Assembly: GCA_030272585.1 (NCBI GenBank)
Contig: BSYQ01000003.1
Span: forward strand, 1,178,001 to 1,242,000
DNA: 64,000 bases
DNA from: Bryopsis sp. KO-2023
Lineage: Eukaryota; Chlorophyta; Ulvophyceae; Bryopsidales; Bryopsidaceae
Reading direction: 5' to 3'
The notes below the pieces were generated by a model that saw nothing but the letters and a program-made list of their open reading frames with translations, was not told the DNA's origin and ran no database searches. The position numbers were made by a program, and so were the translations under genes. This document shows, piece by piece, positions 1 through 8,927 of this stretch. How positions within the stretch are numbered: the first letter of the stretch is position 1; the number at the start of each line of letters is the position of its first letter.

Positions 1-2
1 TC

Positions 3-1838
3 CATGCTTTGAAGTTGTGGAGGTGCTATCTGGATGTGATGGAGTTTAAGGTGATCGTGGATCACAAACCCAACACATTTTTCCATTCCCAGGTAACGTT
101 GTCTCGAAGAGCGGTGCGGTGGCTTGAGTGTCTTCAGGGATACCGATTCAAGTGGGAATACCAGCCAGGCAGGACGAATGTAGCAGACCCCTTGTCGCGC
201 TATCCTGTACGGTATTCTCAGCAGATCAGTGTCTTGTTGGAGTCGGTGAGCAAGCGTGGCCGACTCAGTCACCTTGGTGAGGAGGGCCCAGCTCTCTCTC
301 CTTTGCCTAATATCGATCTTCAGCGACGATTATCTGAGGGGTACGCTAAAGACGAGTGGCTCAATACATTGGAATCCGCTGCTTCAATGTGTCGTTTCGA
401 CTCGGGTTTTTGGTGGAATGGAACGCGGGTGGTTGTCCCAAACTTTGATGGCCTCAGGTTGGATATTATGAAAGATTTTCATTCAACGGTGTATTCGGGA
501 CACTTTGGTGTCAAAAAGACGAAACACAATTTGTTGAAGTGGTTTTGGTGGCCAGGGGTAGAGAAGGATATCTTGTCCTTTATCAAAGGTTGTGATAGTT
601 GTCAACGGAACAAGTGGAGACGTGGCAAACCTCCTGGTTCGTTGCAACCTCTACCGATACCAGATGCTCGTTGGGAGAGTGTTTCGATGGATTTGATAGT
701 CGAGCTTCCCAAGTCAGGTGCTGAGCATTATGATGCGATCCTAGTTTTCGTGGACCGACTCACGAAAATGGTGAGATGCGCTGCAACATACACGAAGTGT
801 GATGCTGCAGAAACAGCGAGACTCTTTGTATCACATGTCTTCCGTTCACACGGTCTTCCTAGGACATTGGTGAGTGACAGAGATCCCAGGTGGAGATCAC
901 GATTCTTTGCGGAATTGTGTAATACTTGGAAGATCAGTCAGGCTATGTCAACTGCTTTTCATCCCACCACTGATGGGCAGACTGAGGCAATGAACAAAGT
1001 CTTAGAAGACACCCTAAGACATTTTGTTGGGATACGCCACAGTGATTGGTCTGAACTGTTGCCAGTTGTCGAGTTTGCTATGAATAACTCCAAGTCGGAA
1101 GCGACTGGTGAGACACCATTTTTCCTTAATTACGGTCGTGATCCTTGGACAGCTACGACGGCACAGATGCCTGGATTCGGGCCAGGTGCATCTAGTAGAA
1201 AGAGCTTGTCACTGCAGATGGCGGTGCCAGCTGTACAAAGAATGACGACAACGATAAGAGATAGCATTGTGAAGGCGAAAAGGTGTTTAGAGGCAGCACG
1301 TCAAAGGATGAAGGCGTATGCTGATCGACATAGACGTCCTGTGGATGTGAAAGTAGGCGATAAGGTGTTGTTGGATGCACGGCATATCCGCCTAAAACAT
1401 CCAGGATCCCGAAAGTTGATGCCGAAGTGGATCGGACCCTTTACTATTTCGGATCAAATCGGTAAGGTAGCTTTTCGGTTGGATTTACCGAACTATCTTA
1501 AAATTCATCCGGTTTTTCATGCGAGCTTGTTGAAGCCTTATTGGGCGCATGGAAAAGTTCAGCCTCCTCCGCCGGTGGAACTCGATGATGAGTTGGAATA
1601 TGAGGTTGAAATGCTTTTAGATCATCGTGTACGGCGAATAGGTCGAAAGCGTAAAACTGAGTATTTGTGCAAATGGATGGGTTATGGACATGAGCATAAT
1701 ACTTGGGAACCCGAAGAGCATATGGAGAATGCTAGGGAATTGGTAGAAGAATACCAAAACAAAATCAAGTCGACGGACTTGTCTCCGCCAATTGTTATCC
1801 GTCGAAGTGAACGCCTTCGGTCGAAAGAGCGCAATTGA
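3..1838 (+). CDS. Ty3/gypsy chromovirus pol, 3' part (element 1)
   Basis: The frame is open from the first bases of the window, so the 5' part (gag, protease, RT) lies outside. Domains in order: end of RT/RNase H (HALKLW, then TDHKP-like VDHKPN and NVADPLSRYP); integrase zinc finger (HFGVKKTKH, then CDSCQ); integrase core with D in VSMDLIVELP, D in LVSDRDPRW and E in HPTTDGQTEAMN; and a C-terminal chromodomain (YLCKWMGYG, NTWEPEEHMENA). The chromodomain places it among chromoviruses, whose integrase tail guides insertion to modified histones. The frame has no internal stop, so this copy is fairly young, but completeness cannot be judged because of the window edge. Confidence 0.93.
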   Translation, partial: HALKLWRCYLDVMEFKVIVDHKPNTFFHSQVTLSRRAVRWLECLQGYRFKWEYQPGRTNVADPLSRYPVRYSQQISVLLESVSKRGRLSHLGEEGPALSPLPNIDLQRRLSEGYAKDEWLNTLESAASMCRFDSGFWWNGTRVVVPNFDGLRLDIMKDFHSTVYSGHFGVKKTKHNLLKWFWWPGVEKDILSFIKGCDSCQRNKWRRGKPPGSLQPLPIPDARWESVSMDLIVELPKSGAEHYDAILVFVDRLTKMVRCAATYTKCDAAETARLFVSHVFRSHGLPRTLVSDRDPRWRSRFFAELCNTWKISQAMSTAFHPTTDGQTEAMNKVLEDTLRHFVGIRHSDWSELLPVVEFAMNNSKSEATGETPFFLNYGRDPWTATTAQMPGFGPGASSRKSLSLQMAVPAVQRMTTTIRDSIVKAKRCLEAARQRMKAYADRHRRPVDVKVGDKVLLDARHIRLKHPGSRKLMPKWIGPFTISDQIGKVAFRLDLPNYLKIHPVFHASLLKPYWAHGKVQPPPPVELDDELEYEVEMLLDHRVRRIGRKRKTEYLCKWMGYGHEHNTWEPEEHMENARELVEEYQNKIKSTDLSPPIVIRRSERLRSKERN

Positions 1839-2260
1839 CAGAGTAGGAGATCTCAAGAGAAGGGAAATAAATTGAATGGGCAAAATTTGATTTGAATATC
1901 TCCGCACATATGTGTGAATGCCGACGGGTGAGATATTGTTTTCCTAAGGCAAGGTAGCCAATGTGGAAAAGCGTTCACCATGAAAAGGGGTTTTATCTCG
2001 GGTTTGAGAAGGTGTCTTGACCCTTAAGATGGTTTGGTTTTGTGAAAGGGATCACAAACTTTGAGATGTTTCTCCAATCTCAATCTTGACCGGATATGAA
2101 ACTTTTGGTGTAGTGGCTCGCTGAAAGGCACCTAGAGATTTCAACATTTGGTCAAAGTACCGTGTGTAAACCATTGCTAAGGTTTCTGCACCCTGTAGCA
2201 TATAAGTGTTTATCCAAGTGGAGTCAGGACCAGGAGGTCTGACACTTTGGGGGGGAGGAA
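1839..2260 (+). other. Element 1 3' untranslated region and polypurine tract
   Basis: This is non-coding sequence between the pol stop and the 3' LTR. It ends in a G-rich polypurine tract (TTTGGGGGGGAGGAA, about 2246-2260), the plus-strand primer of LTR retrotransposons, directly before a TG-initiated LTR. Confidence 0.8.
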
Positions 2261-2490
2261 TGTTATGACGTCACACGCGTGTGTCACGGTGTGTCGCCAC
2301 GTGTACATGTGTGTCGCCACGTGTGTCACCTGTCGTGACACATTTGCATCTGTCCCCACACGGTGGTAGCAGGGTCCAATCACCAAGTATGGTGATTGCT
2401 ACCATGTGTACTAGCAACGCTCATAAAAGGCGTTGGTACACTCTCTTTCAAGGTTTTGGTTTGAGAAAGACTTTCACTGCCACTGAAAGT
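2261..2490 (+). repeat. Element 1 3' LTR (right end not resolved)
   Basis: The LTR starts TGTTATGACG right after the polypurine tract. It contains repeats of the type GTGTGTCGCCACGTGT and a TATA-like CATAAAAGG at about 2420. The 5' LTR partner is outside the window, so the right border is a guess. The sequence runs without a visible boundary into the gag of a different element. Confidence 0.6.
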
Positions 2491-3550
2491 CAAGCAGCAC
2501 AACAACCGCAACGTCTACCCCGACCGACTGACGGAGTCCGAATTCCGGGAATAGGCCAGTCCTCAGCAGCAGCATCGGGACACTTGCCAACAGACCCTTT
2601 CGCTGGTATGGGGTCCTATGCGTCAGTCCAGCAACAAGGACCAGGCCAGGGACAAGCGGGGTCTAGCAGACAGCACGCCATGGGAGGACGTGGTGGAGGA
2701 GGACCAGGAGACCCAGGAGGAGACGATGACGGAAATGGGCGAGGACCACCAAGAAATCCACGTGACCCAAGAGGCGGGCCAGGTGGACCAGGCGGGCCAG
2801 GCGGTCCAGGAGGACCAGGAGGGCCAGGAGGGCCAGGAGGACCAGGCGGGCCAGGAGGACCACACGGACCACCACTGGTACCAGATGGCAACGCCGGACT
2901 TGGCGCCAACGTCTTGCGCCAACTGAAGCTCAATATGCCGAAGGCGTTCACGGGCCAAGGTGAAGTCTCAGTCTGGGTGATGGAGATGAGCCGCTGGTTG
3001 CGCGCGTATGACCTGCCGGAATACCACTGGGACCGCGTTTTCGCCACACACCTGTCTGGTGCAGCTTCCCGCTGGATGAACCTGCACGAGTTACACGTCA
3101 GTCAGGGCATCAAGGCCCCATTTGCGGACTGGTCCGAACTGACTCGGGAATTGAGGAATCAGTTTGAACCTACCACGACGGCCGAGCGTGCGAGAACCGA
3201 ATTGCGCACGTTACGACAGGTCGGGTCCGTGAGGGACTACGTGAACAAATTCCAAGGAATTTGTTTTCGTATACCCTCCATGACCAATGAGGAGCAGTAT
3301 TCCGCATTCATCTCAGGTCTAAAGGAACCTATCAAGACCTCTGTGGCCGGCTTTGTACGAGGCTCAGTACAGGAAGCGATCGAAATGTCCGAGCGCTTGG
3401 ACGGTGTCAGAGCTCTACAAGCTGGGAATGCAGGCGGACCACGACGCAGATGGAGACAGAGGCCGGACAGAGTCAATGCATTGGGAGGTATTCCCGAGGA
3501 GCCGGACCGCATGAACAACATCAATAACCATCAGCGCGATGGTCAACGAC

Positions 3551-4513
3551 CAGAGCTGGGCAGTACCGTAACGACCCCCTACGGTACGGTACGACACGTT
3601 ACGCACCGCACCGTACCGTAATGGGTCATTACGGTACGGTACGGTACGAATTTTTTTTACGGTACGGTACAACATCGGTACTGGATCGGTACGATACGTT
3701 ATCGCCAACGACCGGCACCCAACATCGGGTCGTTGTTGCAACGTGTCACTGACGTTGTTGTACCGACACAGACAGTACGACGTTCGGTACAACAACGTAA
3801 TGGCGTTGCAGTAACGTCATGTGGATGACGTACAAAGTAACCCCCGCAGGGTCCCGAGAACCCAAGGGAACCCAGTGGGATTCGAACACCGTACCGCACG
3901 GTGTCGAGTCATCTACACTGAGCGCTAAGCCAAGTGGACCACGATGACTTTGTGGCTGTGGCGATGATATACCTTAATCTGTTTGTAATTCTGTGAAATT
4001 AGGGTATATTATTGCAACAACCACAAAATCATCGTGGTCCACTTGGCTTAGCGCTCAGTGTAGATGACTCGACACCGTGCGGTACGGTGTTCGAATCCCA
4101 CTGGGTTCCCTTGGGTTCTCGGGACCCTGCGGGGGTTACTTTGCACGTCATCCACATGACGTTACTGCAACGCCATTACGTTGTTGTACCGACCTGGCCG
4201 TTGTTGTAACGTGTTATCGTTACACGTAACGCAATCGATCGTTGTTGTAACGTCTTGCCTCGGTGCGGACGTTGTAGCAGCCGGTGTAGACGTTACTGAT
4301 AACGTACTGCGTTACAATAACGCTTTGGCGTTACAGTAACGTCGGATCGTTGTTGTACCGGACTTGGACGTTGTTGTACCGACTGGGTCGTTGTTGTAAC
4401 GTGTGCAACGTGTTGTAACGTCCGGTCGGTGCGTGCACCGACCGGACACGTTACTGTACCGACCCTGTGCGTTACGGTACGGTGCGTTACAAACGGGTTA
4501 CTGCCCAGCTCTG
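3551..4513. mobile_element. Non-autonomous hAT-like transposon inserted in gag
   Basis: The element is 963 bp. Both ends carry the inverted repeat CAGAGCTGGGCAGTA (15 bp perfect). An exact 8-bp duplication TCAACGAC flanks it at 3543-3550 and 4514-4521. The CAGAG start and 8-bp duplication are typical of the hAT superfamily. It has no transposase. The body is made of GTACCG/GTAACG-rich arrays and a large central inverted repeat. Confidence 0.9.
3786..4190. repeat. ~175-bp inverted repeat with tRNA-promoter-like boxes
   Basis: Arms at 3786-3960 and 4015-4190 are near-perfect reverse complements around a 54-bp AT-rich spacer. Each arm holds an A-box-like TGGCTTAGCGCTCAG and a B-box-like GTTCGAATCCC at about tRNA spacing (right arm on +, left arm on -). 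This suggests two head-to-head tRNA-derived (SINE-like) units inside the hAT element. The cloverleaf is imperfect, so it is not called a tRNA gene. Confidence 0.75.
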
Positions 4514-4630
4514 TCAACGACGTGATCAAGGACGTGGCCGAGGACGAGGCCGCGGTCGCGGTCGTGGCCAAGGACGTGGACAAGGGCGAGGCGGTGGACA
4601 ACGACCAGCAGGAGGACCACCGGGACTCAA

Positions 4631-7600
4631 GTGCTATTTGTGCAATGGAAATCATGGAGTCCGCAACTGTCCAGGATTGGACAGAGCACGCCGTTCTTTA
4701 AACTAGAAGACCGAGGCGAGCCACCGGCCTCTAGAGAAGAACGGGGTGGCATAGAAGGATGGAGCGAAGAGGACGATGAAGGGAATAACACGGGCCTGAG
4801 GGGTGAGCCCAGAGATAAGACTAAGGGGACCGACGATTTACCCATTCTTAGTCCCACAGCAGGCAATGGGTCTGGACATCAAGGGACGATTCCAGCGAAG
4901 AACGTCGGACCGGTCAACAACCGGTATACGGAGAGTAATGAGAGTATGGGATCTCATAATAGGGAATTCCAGAGGGAGAATTCACCTTCAGCATCTCATG
5001 GGGAGAATGCACAGGGACACAATCCTGCTGTGTCCCAGGCTGGGCAGAGCCAACAACAAAGTTCAGTGAGTAGCACCGGGACCACGGGGGTGGACCGGGA
5101 TGAACATGGAGAAAGCGCGTTCTTGGGTAGAACGGGCCTGACTAACAACAAAACCATCTTCAGGGGATTTGAGCTGGAGGTAACAATCAAGGGACATAAA
5201 GCATGGGCTTATGTGGACTCAGGCAGCTGGGAGAATTACATATCCTTATCTTTCTTGGAGCACACAGGACTCCAAGCAGAAGATATGCAGAAGACTCTCA
5301 CCATGGCAGATGGAACAGTAAGAAAAACAAAAGGGAGAATCAGGAATTTGAGAATGAAATGTGGAACTACCACATTGAGAGCAGACTTGGATGTGTTCCC
5401 GGGAATGGCGTACGACATCATACTTGGCCTACCCTGGCTGGACAAGGAAAACCCGGACATGCAATTCCGGGAGCGAACCATTTGTGTCCAGCGAGGACAG
5501 CACCAAGTCCGATTGCCAATCAGGAGCATGATACCCCCAGAGCCAGGAACCGTACCATGCCTGGCAGGCGTTGCGCCAGTGGGACCATCAAACATCTTCA
5601 AGAGTGTACGGGAAAACGAGACCGAAGCAATGCTGTTGGTAGTCCAGGAAGCAGACGAGTGGGGCGAGAGTGAATCGACTGGACCAGCGGATGACCTTGC
5701 CAAGATCCTTACCACGGATACTCCCACCCTGATTTGGGATGTGGCCAAGGCCCACAAAACTGTGTTCGCTTCCGACCTACCAAAAGGGAGACCACCAGTG
5801 CGCAAGGGACACGAATTCCACATCGACTTGGAACCGGATACCAAGCCGATATTCCGCCCTATCTACAAACTTTCACCTGCGGAATTGGAGGAAGTCCGAA
5901 AACAGACGGAATACCTTTTGGACCGAGACCTCATCAAACCGTCGGAAAGCCCATGGGGCGCCCCCATACTATTCGCGCCCAAGAAAGATGGAGGATTGCG
6001 CATGTGCATTGATTACAGGTGGTTGAACCAACGGACCATTCGCAATCGCTACCCGCTTCCCTTACCTGACGAATTGCTGGACCGACTCCATGGTGCCAAG
6101 GTCTTCAGTCGTTTGGACTTGCGCAGTGGCTACTGGCAGATGCCAATTAGTCCGGAGGACCAGGACAAAACGGCATTCCGGACTAGGTACGGGCATTATG
6201 AGTTCAAGGTTGTGCCCTTTGGACTCACTAATGCCCCACCACAATTCATGGCAATGATAAATGATATTTTCAGGGATTTCCATGATGAATTTCTGGTTGT
6301 TTTCCTTGATGATATTATCATCTATTCCAAAAATATGGAAGACCATGCCAAGCATCTCAAACTAGTCCTGGAGAGACTGGAGCAGCATTCCTTATATGCG
6401 AAGGCATCCAAATGTGCCCTGGCGGTCCCTGCGTTGGACTTCGTTGGACACTGGGTGTCGCAGGATGGCATATCTCCTCATAGGAGTAAAGTCGAGACCA
6501 TCCAGAAGTGGCCTGCGCCTACCAATGTCCCGGAAGTCCGCAGTTTCATCGGAATGGTATCCTATTACAGGAAATTTATCCATTCCTATGCGAAGATCGC
6601 AGCACCTATCCAAGCATTGTTACGCAAGGATGCACCTTGGACCTGGGGACCAGCACAACGGACTGCATTTGAAGCCTTGAAGACCAGTCTCACCACGTCA
6701 CCAGTCCTTCTCCTCGCTGATCCCACCAAGCCATATACGGTGGTGACCGACGCATCAGACCTTGCCATTGGCGGGACTCTGATGCAGGACCAAGGCTCGG
6801 GACTACAGCCTATTGCATTCCTCAGCCGGAGTCTGACGAATGCGGAGAAGAATTATTCTGCCTATGAGAGGGAATTGTTGGGCATTGCGTATGCTCTTGC
6901 ACATTGGCGGCATTACTTGGAAGGCGCTCCCGGCGGGACCACCGTCTACACGGACCATCAGCCCGCCACTCACTTCCTCCAACAGCGTGTCCTATCCCGG
7001 ACACAGACCCGTTGGTTGAAAGCGGGCTATTTCCAGTCTATTATGCCCAAAATTGTCTACCTCCCCGGCCGTGCCAATGTTGTGGCGGATGCTTTGTCCC
7101 GACGACCGGACCGAGTTTCTGCAATTTCAGGGGCTGAAATTTCCCCGGGGGAGATCCAGGAGTGGCAGGACGCGTTACATGCCGATCCTGCCTTGCAGAC
7201 TACCTATTCCCTCCTGGAGCAAGGGAAACCAGTCCAAGGCTACACCATGGGAGACAATTTCTTGTTGTATTATACAGGTCCAAGCCCACAGGCTACTCCA
7301 AAAGTGGTAGTCCCCAAAGGAAAAAGGGAGACTATTCTGAAGACTTATCATGATGCGGTGACAGCGGGTCACCCGGGAATTGAGAGGACCACTGAACTTA
7401 TCAAACGACATTACTGGTGGAAGGGAATGGGACAGACCATTTCCCACTACGTGAGAACGTGCCCCACCTGCCAGGTTATGAAGACCGAGACATCGAAAGC
7501 CAAAGGACTACTGAGTCCGCTGCCGATTCCGAGCTTCAAGTGGGAGCAAGTAACCACCGACCTCGTGACCGACCTGCCGGAGTCTAATGGCTACACAGCC

Positions 7601-8629
7601 GTGGCAGTGTTCGTGGATAGACTCACAAAATACTGCAAGTTTGCTCCATGTACCAAGGAGGTTTCGGCCAAGGACTACGCCGGACTCTATTTCCAGTATG
7701 TGTTCCCTCAAGCAGGAATTCCGGAAGCAATCGTCTCTGACAGGGACCCAAGGTTCACCAGCAAGTTCTGGAGGGAACTATTCCGGCTGGTGGGGACCAA
7801 GCTGAAGATGTCGACTGCCTACCATCCCCAAACGGATGGCCAGTCGGAGGTCACGATACGGACCTTGGAGAATTTCCTGAGGCCATACCTGGAGGACAGA
7901 CCAGAACGGTGGTCTGAGCTATTGACGACAGTGGAATTTGCCGCGAACAATTCCGTCAATGCTTCCACCGGACACACACCATTCTACCTGATGAATGGTC
8001 AGCATCCCAAGGGAATCGACATGGTCGACAGGACAGGGACCAAGGTACAGGCAGTGGACGAAATGTTGAAGGACATGCAGCAGACTATGGATGAAGCAAG
8101 GACGCAGTATCAGAAAGCGCAAGACCAAATGTGCCAGACCGCCAACAAGAAAAGAAGACATGTGGAATACGAGGTAGGAGACGAAGTCTGCCTCCGGTGC
8201 AAACATTTGTCTCTGGCATTCACGAAGCACATTCCTGCGAAAGTCCGGAGAAGATTTATTGGACCATTCAAGATTGTGGCCAAAATATCACCTCTGGCAT
8301 ATACCCTGGACTTACCAGAGACTTGGAAGATACATCCTACAGTCCATGTTTCAAAGTTGAAAAGCTATGAAAGGTCTGAGGAGTTTGTGAGAGATGAAGT
8401 CCCAGGACCAGCTGTGACAGACCAAGCAACTGGGAATGCGGAATATGAGGTGGAATCAATTGTCCAAGTCCGAGGCAAAGGGAAACGCAGGGAATGGCTG
8501 GTGATCTGGAAAGGTTACCCATTGCATGAAGCCACATGGGAGCCACGAGAACATTTGGAGAATTCGAAGGACGCCATGGAAGAATTTGAACGCAAGACTA
8601 CGACCCGTCTTCGGACCAGGCGTAGATAA
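4631..8629 (+). CDS. Pol polyprotein of element 2 (protease-RT-RNase H-integrase-chromodomain)
   Basis: This is a frame of 1332 codons, -1 relative to gag and overlapping its end, so pol is probably made by ribosomal frameshifting near 4697 rather than from its own start. Domains in order: a Q/N/S-rich linker (to about residue 175); aspartic protease with D-S-G (YVDSGSWENY, ~195); RT with the FLDD box (VVFLDDIIIYSKN, ~558); RNase H (TDASDLAIGG, YTDHQP, NVVADALSRRP); integrase zinc finger (HPGIERT, CPTCQ); integrase core D,D,E (VTTDLVTDLP, IVSDRDPRF, HPQTDGQSEV); and a C-terminal chromodomain (WLVIWKGYP, ATWEPREHLEN). All catalytic residues are visible and the frame is intact, although its gag is broken. 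Confidence 0.96.
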   Translation: MLFVQWKSWSPQLSRIGQSTPFFKLEDRGEPPASREERGGIEGWSEEDDEGNNTGLRGEPRDKTKGTDDLPILSPTAGNGSGHQGTIPAKNVGPVNNRYTESNESMGSHNREFQRENSPSASHGENAQGHNPAVSQAGQSQQQSSVSSTGTTGVDRDEHGESAFLGRTGLTNNKTIFRGFELEVTIKGHKAWAYVDSGSWENYISLSFLEHTGLQAEDMQKTLTMADGTVRKTKGRIRNLRMKCGTTTLRADLDVFPGMAYDIILGLPWLDKENPDMQFRERTICVQRGQHQVRLPIRSMIPPEPGTVPCLAGVAPVGPSNIFKSVRENETEAMLLVVQEADEWGESESTGPADDLAKILTTDTPTLIWDVAKAHKTVFASDLPKGRPPVRKGHEFHIDLEPDTKPIFRPIYKLSPAELEEVRKQTEYLLDRDLIKPSESPWGAPILFAPKKDGGLRMCIDYRWLNQRTIRNRYPLPLPDELLDRLHGAKVFSRLDLRSGYWQMPISPEDQDKTAFRTRYGHYEFKVVPFGLTNAPPQFMAMINDIFRDFHDEFLVVFLDDIIIYSKNMEDHAKHLKLVLERLEQHSLYAKASKCALAVPALDFVGHWVSQDGISPHRSKVETIQKWPAPTNVPEVRSFIGMVSYYRKFIHSYAKIAAPIQALLRKDAPWTWGPAQRTAFEALKTSLTTSPVLLLADPTKPYTVVTDASDLAIGGTLMQDQGSGLQPIAFLSRSLTNAEKNYSAYERELLGIAYALAHWRHYLEGAPGGTTVYTDHQPATHFLQQRVLSRTQTRWLKAGYFQSIMPKIVYLPGRANVVADALSRRPDRVSAISGAEISPGEIQEWQDALHADPALQTTYSLLEQGKPVQGYTMGDNFLLYYTGPSPQATPKVVVPKGKRETILKTYHDAVTAGHPGIERTTELIKRHYWWKGMGQTISHYVRTCPTCQVMKTETSKAKGLLSPLPIPSFKWEQVTTDLVTDLPESNGYTAVAVFVDRLTKYCKFAPCTKEVSAKDYAGLYFQYVFPQAGIPEAIVSDRDPRFTSKFWRELFRLVGTKLKMSTAYHPQTDGQSEVTIRTLENFLRPYLEDRPERWSELLTTVEFAANNSVNASTGHTPFYLMNGQHPKGIDMVDRTGTKVQAVDEMLKDMQQTMDEARTQYQKAQDQMCQTANKKRRHVEYEVGDEVCLRCKHLSLAFTKHIPAKVRRRFIGPFKIVAKISPLAYTLDLPETWKIHPTVHVSKLKSYERSEEFVRDEVPGPAVTDQATGNAEYEVESIVQVRGKGKRREWLVIWKGYPLHEATWEPREHLENSKDAMEEFERKTTTRLRTRRR
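4697..4750 (+). promoter_or_regulatory. Probable -1 ribosomal frameshift signal (gag to pol)
   Basis: The heptamer TTTAAAC at 4697-4703 sits in the gag frame as T TTA AAC, immediately before the gag TAG (4704-4706). Slipping back one base enters the pol frame. After a 9-nt spacer, an H-type pseudoknot can form: stem 1 GAGGC 4713-4717 with GCCTC 4727-4731, and stem 2 GCCACC 4720-4725 with GGTGGC 4745-4750. Confidence 0.8.
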
Positions 8630-8927
8630 GATCACTCAGCAAGTGGAACGAGACTTAGGATGGGAGAATCGGAATACGGAATACCTGCAGAAGTGGTATG
8701 GACTTAGGTAGTATGGGCTACCGTGTTACATAATCATTACTGTATGGTAAGGTGATTCTCACTAAGCCGACCAGGGAGAAGGTCACATCTTGGCGTGCCC
8801 TCTGCATGGCGAATCTGACGACTTTAAATCATTACACTACGGACTTGACAGAAACTGTTTATCAAGTCTGCGGAATATTGGCGAAAGACCTTGCAACCCG
8901 ACGATCAAAGACACAAACGACGACAGA

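Larger units (their letters stand above)
2281..4706 (+). pseudogene. Gag of element 2, interrupted by a hAT-like insertion
   Basis: Gag forms the particle and packages the RNA. The frame has a long glycine/proline tract (GPGGPGG repeats, 2780-2870), then a retrotransposon-gag domain (about 2900-3400; WVMEMSRWLRAYDLP, ASRWMN, LRTLRQVGSVRDYVNKF). It then enters a foreign insertion at 3551 and stops at 3619-3621. Past the insertion, from 4514, the same protein resumes with an RG-repeat stretch and one CCHC zinc knuckle (CYLCNGNHGVRNC), ending TAG at 4704-4706. The insertion plus duplicated target is 971 bp, so the downstream part sits in another frame. The true start codon is unclear: the frame is open from 2281, but the first ~220 bases look like LTR of element 1. 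Confidence 0.85.

Noticed and set aside
2616-3047. Minus-strand proline/glycine-rich frame opposite gag
   Set aside because: It is only the complement of the GPG repeat tract of gag; there is no independent support.
3814-4190. tRNA gene
   Set aside because: A- and B-box-like motifs are present, but the T-stem and acceptor do not pair properly and the unit is an inverted repeat inside a transposon.
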